From: Christensenellaceae bacterium
GTDB taxonomy: Bacteria > Bacillota > Clostridia > Christensenellales > DTU072
Direction of reading: 5' to 3'
Length of the DNA stretch: 5,563 nucleotides
NCBI GenBank assembly: GCA_031260775.1
Contig: JAISKW010000150.1
Span: 1-5,563, forward strand
Below are positions 1 through 5,068 of this stretch, piece by piece. Position 1 is the stretch's first letter; each line of letters starts with the position of its first letter. The position numbers were made by a program, and so were the translations under genes. Below the pieces are notes generated by a model. That model had not been told where the DNA came from. It searched no databases and was given only the letters and a program-made list of their open reading frames with translations.

Positions 1-703
1 CTATAGGATGCTCTAACCCGTTGTTGCCGACCTCGACGGTTAACCCGAGGCGACCTGTCCTAAGCGTAAAGTAGTCCTTTAGTCCGCCTGCGGAGTACGG
101 CGTTGTCTTTAGGGTGTAACCTAAATAATCAGCGTATCTTTCGGCGTATTCTTTATATCTTGTGTCCGCCCCGAAGCCGTAATAAACCTCCTCGCCCTTA
201 GAGTGATACGCAACGACAAGGCTGTAATCGTATAAGCGGATTCGCCTACCGACGGATTCAGCCTCCGCCTCGCTTTCGGGGCAGGCTCCCATTCTGCCCG
301 AGCCGTCGTCGCCCGAAAGCGAAGCGTACCCAAAGCGGTTACCCTTCCCCTCGCCCCAAAGCGCATTGAAGTTACAATTGAGGTCGGCTCCGCGCGCGTT
401 GGACTTTCTTAAGCGTTCGGATTCGTCATTCAAGGACATAAAAACGCCGTCAATATTGAGCATCGGCACAACGTCGAACCGTACATTCTTGCTTGGATTG
501 TATTCCTTTAACAATTCAAGCACAAGGGGCGTTGTGATATATTCTCTTGCGTGAACTGCCGCTACGACTAAAATTTTAACCTGCCCTTTGCCTTTTTTTA
601 ACAGCGGTATCACAAGACCGTTTTCGGTTTGGGCAAAATTTTGTATTTCGACGCCCTCGATTGCCTCAACGCTCGAAATGAACTCTTCGTAATTTTTATA
701 CAC
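1..703 (-). CDS. M14-family zinc carboxypeptidase-like protein, 3' end cut by window edge
   Basis: The 234 visible residues read as an M14 metallopeptidase, probably acting on peptides or cell-wall peptides (substrate inferred). Zinc ligands are in the HARE motif (H51, E54) and in YHSKGEE (H167). R99 sits where the oxyanion Arg of carboxypeptidase A lies, GGLKDYF is at 206-212, and TVEVG carries the presumed catalytic E224, so the core is almost complete at the edge. The substrate-carboxylate motif, usually DLNRNF, reads DLNCNF, with Cys110 in the Arg position. From memory, some clostridial M14 proteins also lack this Arg. I see no signal peptide, so a cytoplasmic protein is likely. There is no ATG between the upstream in-frame TAG (728-730) and the HARE motif. 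GTG at 701-703 is the best start, without a visible ribosome binding site. The gene follows yfbR in the same frame, 24 nt after its stop. Family call firm, start uncertain. Confidence 0.85.
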   Translation of the reverse strand, partial: MYKNYEEFISSVEAIEGVEIQNFAQTENGLVIPLLKKGKGQVKILVVAAVHAREYITTPLVLELLKEYNPSKNVRFDVVPMLNIDGVFMSLNDESERLRKSNARGADLNCNFNALWGEGKGNRFGYASLSGDDGSGRMGACPESEAEAESVGRRIRLYDYSLVVAYHSKGEEVYYGFGADTRYKEYAERYADYLGYTLKTTPYSAGGLKDYFTLRTGRLGLTVEVGNNGLEHPI

Positions 704-727
704 TATTAAATGTATGCTGCGGAATAA

Positions 728-1303
728 CTATTTTAATTCGTCTAAGGTTTTGCCGTACGCGCCCAAAAACTCATTTATGAAGTACTTAATCTCAGGTAAA
801 TCGATTGCGTTGATTATTTCTTTAAGCGACTTTTCGGCATCCTTGAACTCGCTGTTGCCGCTGCTACGCTCCTCCAAACACTTGATATATGCCGATAGCT
901 TATCGGCGGCTTTTACGAATTTTGCCTCAATACTGTTTTTATCCGCAAAAAAAATCTCCTGATATGCGGGTTTCAGCTCTTTTGGCAGCATGCCCAAAAG
1001 CTTTTCGTCCGCGCTTTTTTCAAGTTCCGAGTAAACTGAGCGCATTTTTTCGTTAAAATACTTGCTCGGAGTCGGCATATCGCCCGTGAAAACCTCGCTT
1101 GCGTCGTGGTACAGCGCAATTAAAGAGGCTTTCCCGGCATCGGCTTTACCGTCAAAAACCGCATTATTGATATTGCATAGCGCGGCGGCAAGCATTGCAA
1201 CCTCGCACGTGTGCTCGCTCAAGCTCTCTTTCGCGCTCGAGCGCATAAGATTCCACCTTTCAATATGTTTCATTCGCGACACCGCGGCAAAAAAGTTGTA
1301 CAT
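728..1303 (-). CDS. yfbR: HD-domain 5'-deoxynucleotidase, YfbR type
   Basis: This 191-residue protein aligns by eye over its whole length with E. coli YfbR (199 aa), which hydrolyses deoxyribonucleoside 5'-monophosphates to deoxynucleosides and phosphate in the cytoplasm. The functional residues are present: R16 and W17 (SRMKHIERW), H31 (SEHT), H66-D67 with E70 (YHDASEV), D75 in TGDMPTP and D134 in KAADKLSAY. They correspond to R18, W19, H33, H68, D69, E72, D77 and D137 of E. coli YfbR. The ATG at 1301-1303 is supported because homologues begin with the same FFA-xx-SR segment. No Shine-Dalgarno lies upstream. A TTGTAA / 18 bp / TATTAT promoter-like pair would start transcription almost at the ATG, suggesting a leaderless mRNA. 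The gene is divergent from fba and ends in the window's only TAG gene stop, in frame with the peptidase downstream. Likely role: dNMP turnover or nucleotide-pool sanitation. Confidence 0.93.
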   Translation of the reverse strand: MYNFFAAVSRMKHIERWNLMRSSAKESLSEHTCEVAMLAAALCNINNAVFDGKADAGKASLIALYHDASEVFTGDMPTPSKYFNEKMRSVYSELEKSADEKLLGMLPKELKPAYQEIFFADKNSIEAKFVKAADKLSAYIKCLEERSSGNSEFKDAEKSLKEIINAIDLPEIKYFINEFLGAYGKTLDELK

Positions 1304-1310
1304 CTATTTA

Positions 1311-1340
1311 ATAATAATTGAAAACCCCGATTGTTTACAA
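1311..1340 (-). promoter_or_regulatory. Candidate sigma70-type promoter for yfbR
   Basis: Read on the minus strand, TTGTAA (1335-1340) and TATTAT (1311-1316) are separated by 18 bp. The -10-like box matches 5 of 6 consensus positions and the -35-like box 4 of 6. The predicted transcription start would be about 1304, directly at the yfbR ATG, so the transcript would have almost no leader. This is a pattern match in AT-rich DNA and has not been tested. Confidence 0.4.
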
Positions 1341-1342
1341 TC
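1329..1342. promoter_or_regulatory. Perfect dyad over the divergent -35 regions (candidate operator)
   Basis: GATTGT-TT-ACAATC is a perfect 6-2-6 inverted repeat. It covers the -35-like boxes of both the fba and the yfbR promoter candidates, where a dimeric regulator could affect both genes. The dyad is seen directly; the operator role is inferred. Confidence 0.35.
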
Positions 1343-1360
1343 CTTTGTATGAAGTATAAT
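1331..1360 (+). promoter_or_regulatory. Candidate sigma70-type promoter for fba
   Basis: A perfect TATAAT lies at 1355-1360. Upstream, TTGTTT (1331-1336) is 18 bp away, and TTTACA (1334-1339, a 5 of 6 match) is 15 bp away. Initiation would fall near 1367, giving a leader of about 25 nt before the fba ATG at 1392. The -35 region overlaps that of the divergent yfbR promoter, so the two could compete or be controlled together. Confidence 0.5.
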
Positions 1361-1366
1361 TATAGA

Positions 1367-1380
1367 GTTCATTGATGAAC
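1367..1380. promoter_or_regulatory. Perfect dyad in the fba leader (candidate operator or 5' hairpin)
   Basis: GTTCAT-TG-ATGAAC is a second perfect 6-2-6 inverted repeat, starting at the predicted fba transcription start and ending 11 nt before the start codon. A bound repressor here would block initiation or clearance. As RNA, the 2-nt loop is too tight for the full stem, so DNA-level recognition is more likely. It does not share its arm sequence with the dyad at 1329-1342. Confidence 0.3.
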
Positions 1381-1391
1381 CAATACAAAAT

Positions 1392-2321
1392 ATGCCATTA
1401 GTAAATACAACAGAAATGTTCAAAAAGGCCTACGAGGGCGGCTACGCCATAGGCGCGTTCAACGTCAACAATATGGAAATCATCCAAGGTATTGTTGAAG
1501 CGGGTAAGGCGGAAAACGCCCCTTTAATCCTTCAGGTTTCGGCAGGTGCGCGCAAATACGCAAACGCTACTTATCTTAAAAAATTGGTTGAGGCAGCCGT
1601 TGAGGACTCGGGACTCCCGATTTGCCTTCACCTTGACCACGGCGACTCATACGACCTTTGCAAGGACTGCGTTGACGGCGGTTTTACCTCCGTTATGATT
1701 GACGCCTCGCACCACTCTTTTGAGGAGAATATTCAAGTTACCCGCAACGTCGTCAAATACGCACACGACCACGGTGTCGTCGTCGAAGCCGAACTCGGTC
1801 GTCTCGCAGGCGTTGAAGATGCCGTTAACGTTTCCGAAGCCGACTCCTCCTACACCCGTCCCGAAGAGGTTGAAGAGTTCGTTTCAAAAACCGGCGTTGA
1901 TAGCTTAGCTATCGCAATCGGCACATCGCACGGCGCATTCAAGTTCAAAGGCGAAGCGAAACTCCGCTTCGATATTCTTGAGGAAGTTTCCAAACGCCTG
2001 CCCGGTTTCCCTATAGTTCTCCACGGCGCGTCCTCCGTTCCGCAATACCTCGTTGAGCAAATCAACCGCTACGGCGGCAATATGCCCGGCGCGAAAGGCG
2101 TTCCCGAGGAAATGCTCCGCCAAGCCGCGAAGTCAGCCGTTTGCAAAATCAACATCGACTCCGACCTCCGTATGGCTATGACCGCCACTATCCGTAAATA
2201 CTTTACCGAAAACCCCGCGCACTTCGACCCCCGTCAGTACCTCAAACCCGCACGCGCCGCTATTCAGGAACTCGTTCAGAACAAGCTTGTCAAGGTTCTC
2301 GGCTGCAACGGCAAAGCGTAA
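1392..2321 (+). CDS. fba: Class II fructose-1,6-bisphosphate aldolase
   Basis: This 309-residue protein is a zinc-dependent class II aldolase, which reversibly cleaves fructose 1,6-bisphosphate to DHAP and glyceraldehyde 3-phosphate in glycolysis and gluconeogenesis. The N-terminal GGYAIGAFNVNNMEIIQGI segment is characteristic. D82-H83 in LHLDHGD supply the catalytic Asp and a zinc ligand, E134 lies in VEAELG, H180 in GTSHGAFKFKG and H211 in VLHGASS. NIDSDLR (254-260) forms the DHAP phosphate site. Length and sequence fit the shorter class IIB form common in Clostridia and spirochaetes. Fructose bisphosphate is preferred over tagatose bisphosphate by overall resemblance, which motif reading alone cannot prove. 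Codons are rich in C-ending forms (GTC, CTC, CGC), which would suit high expression. The ATG has no Shine-Dalgarno, only an A-rich leader. The TAA lies within a hairpin (2305-2334), and an intrinsic terminator follows about 100 nt downstream. Confidence 0.96.
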   Translation: MPLVNTTEMFKKAYEGGYAIGAFNVNNMEIIQGIVEAGKAENAPLILQVSAGARKYANATYLKKLVEAAVEDSGLPICLHLDHGDSYDLCKDCVDGGFTSVMIDASHHSFEENIQVTRNVVKYAHDHGVVVEAELGRLAGVEDAVNVSEADSSYTRPEEVEEFVSKTGVDSLAIAIGTSHGAFKFKGEAKLRFDILEEVSKRLPGFPIVLHGASSVPQYLVEQINRYGGNMPGAKGVPEEMLRQAAKSAVCKINIDSDLRMAMTATIRKYFTENPAHFDPRQYLKPARAAIQELVQNKLVKVLGCNGKA

Positions 2322-2334
2322 GTTTTGCCGTTGC
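2305..2334 (+). repeat. 11-bp hairpin spanning the fba stop codon
   Basis: GCAACGGCAAA (2305-2315), formed by the last fba codons, pairs perfectly with TTTGCCGTTGC (2324-2334). The TAA stop sits in the 8-nt loop. No U-run follows, so this is not an intrinsic terminator by itself. It could protect the fba mRNA 3' end or slow terminating ribosomes. Confidence 0.6.
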
Positions 2335-2359
2335 GCGGGTGCGTAAGCTTTGCCGTTGC
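2316..2359 (+). repeat. Near-identical 19-nt direct repeat, period 25
   Basis: GCGTAAGTTTTGCCGTTGC (2316-2334) recurs at 2341-2359 with one change (T to C at the eighth base). The first copy includes the fba stop codon, so the last part of the gene appears to have been duplicated into the intergenic region. Both copies can pair with the arm at 2305-2315, giving alternative hairpins. Confidence 0.6.
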
Positions 2360-2419
2360 AAAGCAGATTTTGCCTTATGTTTCTTGTAAGAAATTAAAAC
2401 AAAATTTAAGATATTACAC

Positions 2420-2453
2420 AACGGGCGCGAATGTTGCGCCCGTTTTCTTTTTT
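2420..2453 (+). terminator. Intrinsic terminator for fba
   Basis: A perfect 9-bp GC-rich stem (2420-2428 with 2436-2444; core ACGGGCGC / GCGCCCGT) with a 7-nt loop is followed on the plus strand by TTTTCTTTTTT. The stem plus U-run is the classical rho-independent form. It lies about 100 nt after the fba stop. Confidence 0.87.
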
Positions 2454-2463
2454 CATAAGAGGT

Positions 2464-2494
2464 AATTAAAACAAGGCGCGTAGTTGCGCCTTGT
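2464..2494 (-). terminator. Intrinsic terminator for the minus-strand kor/DUF1015 operon
   Basis: ACAAGGCGC (2471-2479) and GCGCCTTGT (2486-2494) form a perfect 9-bp stem with a 6-nt loop. On the minus strand it is followed by TTTTAATTA, which suits termination of transcripts leaving the DUF1015 gene. On the plus strand the following bases are not T-rich, so direction is clear although the U-run is weak. Confidence 0.65.
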
Positions 2495-2522
2495 GATGAG
2501 CTTTGCAAGAGGTAGGGGTAGG

Positions 2523-2576
2523 TTTGGGAGGGGAGGAGAATACTACTCTAAAATGCAGATTCCTCCCCATCCCAAA
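2523..2576. repeat. Long imperfect stem-loop next to the DUF1015 stop
   Basis: TTTGGGA (2523-2529) pairs with TCCCAAA (2570-2576), and GGGGAGGA (2530-2537) pairs with TCCTCCCC (2561-2568), with one bulged base at 2569. That gives a 15-bp stem, 4 nt beyond the DUF1015 stop on the minus strand. No T-run follows on either strand, so it resembles an mRNA-end stabiliser more than a terminator. Confidence 0.55.
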
Positions 2577-2580
2577 TTAA

Positions 2581-3795
2581 TCACTCATTAATACAACGGG
2601 CTTCGAGGTAGTAGCGTTTTTGTTCGGGCTGACCGATAGAGAATGACTTTTTGGGGAGGTTTTCGCCGCGAATGATAAAGGGAAAGAGGGCGGATTTCGG
2701 GAACGACGGCATAGAAATGCCGAGACCGCCCTTGTCGGCAACGATAGCGGAAAGGTGGGTTTCGCTGTGAACGTAGTCAACCTTTAAGCCGTTTTCCTTT
2801 TCGGAATCGAGAAAGGACTGAACGACCTGATAAACGCGCGCTTTGTCTAAGGTAGAACCGAAATAATGGAGAGAATTGTTTTCAATGGTTTTAACAAACG
2901 CTCCGGTTTCGCCGGGGGCAACCGTTTCGTTCGATAGTTTTTGTAGCTTTTGCAAAAACTCCGCGGTGGGGTTTTCGATGTAGCGATGAATGGGTTCGAA
3001 CTCCGCGCCCTCGTATAAGTTGACGATTTCACAAAGGAAATAGCGCAAAGGGGAGTTTTCGGGGCGTCCGGACTCGTCCCAAAGCTTGTATGCGCTGGCG
3101 ATTGAGTGGTTTCCGTCGCCGACGGCGAGAGCAATGCCGGCGTATTCGCCGTATTTTGACACCTGCAGTTCCTCGTTCAAGAGAGCGTATATCTTTTTAT
3201 CGATGTTGAAATAATCGGGAATTTTGTAGCCCGTTATACGGCCGCCGCCCATATTAAGTTCGAAATCGTAGACCTTTTCGAAGCTCTGCTTGTATGCCGC
3301 AACGGGTTCGATGACGGTTTGATTGGCATCGTCTAAGAGTAAAAGCGTGTGAGGAAGTTCTATCTTTGAAACTTTGCGGATGTCCACGCGTACGGGCAAT
3401 CTCTCGGGAACGGTCGCCTCGGAGGAGCGGATAAAAACCTTATCGCCCTCGTACGAATACGCACTTAGGTCTACCGAAACCATAATTCCGGTACGCCTTT
3501 CGCCGGTATTGAACGCGCGCTCAACCAAAACATACGAGTTGATTTCGTTAAAGTCGCTTTTCTTAAACTGCTCATTACTGCGCCTAATCCGCTCAACGTT
3601 TGAGGAATTATCGCCCTTTAAGTCAATTTCGGGGAGCATAAAATCAATGGTACTCAGGCTGTCGCCAATGTATGAGCGGAGTTCCTCCCAGTATTTCGGT
3701 TCGCTCGTAAACTGGTCACAAGCGACGGTTGCCCACTTCTCAAGAGGGATTGCTTTCGGAAGCAATATTTTCGGCTTTTGTATAAAAGATAACAT
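2581..3795 (-). CDS. DUF1015-family protein (COG4198-like), function unknown
   Basis: This 404-residue protein matches my memory of the clostridial DUF1015 (PF06245) family. Its landmarks in order are a start with IQKPKILLPK, VACDQFTSEPKYWEE (24-38), a central EATVPERLPVRVDIRK (126-141), VGDGNHSIASA (225-235) and a C-terminal KSFSIGQPEQKRYYLEARCI. The family is uncharacterised. The GDGNHS motif replaces the DGHHR seen in many DUF1015 proteins, which resembles the ParB/sulfiredoxin signature; that link is my inference. I recall some Clostridia carrying this family near serine-biosynthesis genes. The ATG at 3793-3795 was chosen because it lies 7 nt after the gamma-subunit stop and family homology begins there. 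An in-frame ATG at 3894 would add 33 unrelated residues inside the gamma gene. No Shine-Dalgarno is visible, so translation is probably coupled to the upstream gene. It is the last gene of the operon. Confidence 0.87.
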   Translation of the reverse strand: MLSFIQKPKILLPKAIPLEKWATVACDQFTSEPKYWEELRSYIGDSLSTIDFMLPEIDLKGDNSSNVERIRRSNEQFKKSDFNEINSYVLVERAFNTGERRTGIMVSVDLSAYSYEGDKVFIRSSEATVPERLPVRVDIRKVSKIELPHTLLLLDDANQTVIEPVAAYKQSFEKVYDFELNMGGGRITGYKIPDYFNIDKKIYALLNEELQVSKYGEYAGIALAVGDGNHSIASAYKLWDESGRPENSPLRYFLCEIVNLYEGAEFEPIHRYIENPTAEFLQKLQKLSNETVAPGETGAFVKTIENNSLHYFGSTLDKARVYQVVQSFLDSEKENGLKVDYVHSETHLSAIVADKGGLGISMPSFPKSALFPFIIRGENLPKKSFSIGQPEQKRYYLEARCINE

Positions 3796-3802
3796 TTTGG
3801 AA

Positions 3803-4330
3803 TTAAAGCGAGTAGCCAATGTCAAGTGCCGCAAGATTTGCGGGAATGACTTTGGGTTTTGCGGCGAACTTATGTTCGACAACCTCTTTAACAAGCGAAA
3901 GAGGGAAAAGTTTGGACGCTTTCAAATACGCCCCTAAAACAACGATATTTGCGGTTTTGGCGTTGCCCGACTGCAATGCAAGCGCGTTTGCGTCAACGTA
4001 CAGCACGGTAACGTCCGTCCGTGTGACCTTGTCGGGGATAAGCGACGAGTTGACGATAATTACGCCGCCCGCCCTAACCCTGTCCTCGAACTTAAAAAGC
4101 GAAGGACGGTTCATTGCAATCAAGCAATCCGCCTTAGCGATAATCGGGCTTGCAACCTGAGTGTCGCTCACGACAACGCTGCAGTTGCTCGTGCCTCCGC
4201 GCATCTCCGGGCCGTAACTCGGCAGCCACGAAACCTCTTTGTCATCTGCTATTGCGGCATACGCTATGAACTGTCCGAGGCTCAATACACCTTGACCGCC
4301 AAATCCGGCAATAATAATTCTTTGTTCCAT
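3803..4330 (-). CDS. korC: 2-oxoacid:ferredoxin oxidoreductase, gamma subunit
   Basis: This 175-residue cytoplasmic protein is the gamma subunit of a 2-oxoacid:acceptor oxidoreductase (KOR/VOR type). These enzymes oxidatively decarboxylate a 2-oxoacid with CoA, giving an acyl-CoA, CO2 and reduced ferredoxin. The family is shown by the N-terminal AGFGGQGV (8-15) and by SYGPEMRGGTSNC (38-50), which belongs to the CoA/active-site-facing gamma domain. Size is normal for a stand-alone gamma subunit. The ATG lies 6 nt after the beta-subunit stop, with AAGGGG about 9 nt upstream acting at best as a weak ribosome binding site. The substrate (2-oxoglutarate versus branched-chain 2-oxoacids) cannot be settled from sequence, so the symbol is provisional. 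Whether the complex works is doubtful because the alpha gene is disrupted. Confidence 0.92.
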   Translation of the reverse strand: MEQRIIIAGFGGQGVLSLGQFIAYAAIADDKEVSWLPSYGPEMRGGTSNCSVVVSDTQVASPIIAKADCLIAMNRPSLFKFEDRVRAGGVIIVNSSLIPDKVTRTDVTVLYVDANALALQSGNAKTANIVVLGAYLKASKLFPLSLVKEVVEHKFAAKPKVIPANLAALDIGYSL

Positions 4331-4336
4331 ATCTGT

Positions 4337-5068
4337 TTACCCCTTAAATACCCCTAACGGGAAGATTTTGCTCATTTCGTTTTTGACGAAATCGCATGCG
4401 TTCTCGGGCGTCATACCCCAGTTTGTGGGGCAGGTTGACAAAAGTTCGACCATCGAAAACCCCTTGCCGTCCTTTTGGTTTTGAAATGCTTTTTTTATTG
4501 CCTTTTTCGCTTTTAACACGTTCGGAGCGTCGTTCAGGGCGCATCTTTCGATATAGGTTGCGCCGTCTAACGTTGCAAGCATCTCGCTCATTTTTACGGG
4601 ATAGCCGTTCAAAATCGCGCTTCTGCCGGCTTGCGAGGTTGTGGATTTCTGCCCGAGCAGCGTTGTGGGTGCCATTTGACCTCCCGTCATACCGTAGATT
4701 GCATTGTTAATGAAAATTACCGTAATATTTTCGCCCCTTGCCGCCGCGTGGATTATTTCCGCAGTGCCGATGCTTGCCAAATCGCCGTCACCTTGATAAG
4801 CAAACACGATTTTGTCGGGATTTGTTCTTTTTGCGCCCGTCGCCGCTGCCGGGGCGCGTCCGTGCGCGACCTGCAGAACGTCGCAGTTAAAATAGTTGTA
4901 CGCGAAAACCGCGCAACCTACCGGCGCAATGCCGATAACGTTACCCATTTCGCCTAATTCTTCAATCGCCTCGGCTACGAGCCTATGCGCTATTCCGTGT
5001 GAGCAACCGGGACAATAATGAAATTTATTGTCCGTGAGCATCTCCGTTTTCTTAAAAACTACCGCCAT
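4337..5068 (-). CDS. korB: 2-oxoacid:ferredoxin oxidoreductase, beta (TPP-binding) subunit
   Basis: This 243-residue protein is the TPP-binding beta subunit of the same complex. HYCPGCSHG (17-25) is the beta-subunit signature. YQGDGDLASIG starting at 91, with N121-N122 and YGMTGGQMAPTT (125-136), forms the TPP/Mg2+ site, GDGD through NN. CPTNWGMTPE (213-222) near the end is typical of the clostridial VOR-like branch. No 2[4Fe-4S] ferredoxin domain is present, as expected when a separate delta subunit carries it; none is seen here. The ATG overlaps the alpha-frame stop by one base (TAATG), so translation is very likely coupled to that frame. AGGGGG about 9 nt upstream is a weak ribosome-binding candidate inside the alpha coding end. 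All expected cofactor residues I can check are intact. The exact 2-oxoacid substrate is unresolved. Confidence 0.94.
   Translation of the reverse strand: MAVVFKKTEMLTDNKFHYCPGCSHGIAHRLVAEAIEELGEMGNVIGIAPVGCAVFAYNYFNCDVLQVAHGRAPAAATGAKRTNPDKIVFAYQGDGDLASIGTAEIIHAAARGENITVIFINNAIYGMTGGQMAPTTLLGQKSTTSQAGRSAILNGYPVKMSEMLATLDGATYIERCALNDAPNVLKAKKAIKKAFQNQKDGKGFSMVELLSTCPTNWGMTPENACDFVKNEMSKIFPLGVFKG

Larger units (their letters stand above)
2380..2494. repeat. Two diverged copies of a terminator-containing block
   Basis: Both halves share the order TTTCTT, TAAGA, AATTAAAACAA and a hairpin of the form GGCGCG-n-GTTGCGCC. AATTAAAACAA is exact at 2392-2402 and 2464-2474, 72 nt apart. This looks like an old tandem duplication of a hairpin unit, or two members of an intergenic repeat family. 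Confidence 0.45.

Noticed and set aside
1375..1377. ATG upstream of fba as an alternative start
   Set aside because: It is out of frame with fba and part of the dyad at 1367-1380.
1899..1913. Palindrome GATAGCT-T-AGCTATC
   Set aside because: It lies inside conserved fba codons (DSLAI) and is explained by codon choice.
1954..1972. Short hairpin around GCGAAGCG / CGCTTCG in fba
   Set aside because: It is internal to a well-conserved coding segment, with no T-run and no sign of a regulatory role.
3796..3894. Longer DUF1015 start at 3894 adding 33 residues
   Set aside because: The extension lies inside the gamma-subunit gene and has no family resemblance. Homology begins at the ATG at 3793-3795.
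3374..3937. Long open frame on the plus strand opposite the DUF1015 and gamma genes
   Set aside because: It is antisense to two well-supported genes, has no recognisable domain and no promoter or ribosome binding site.
4396..4957. Plus-strand open frames opposite korB
   Set aside because: They are Arg/Ser-rich translations antisense to an intact conserved gene.
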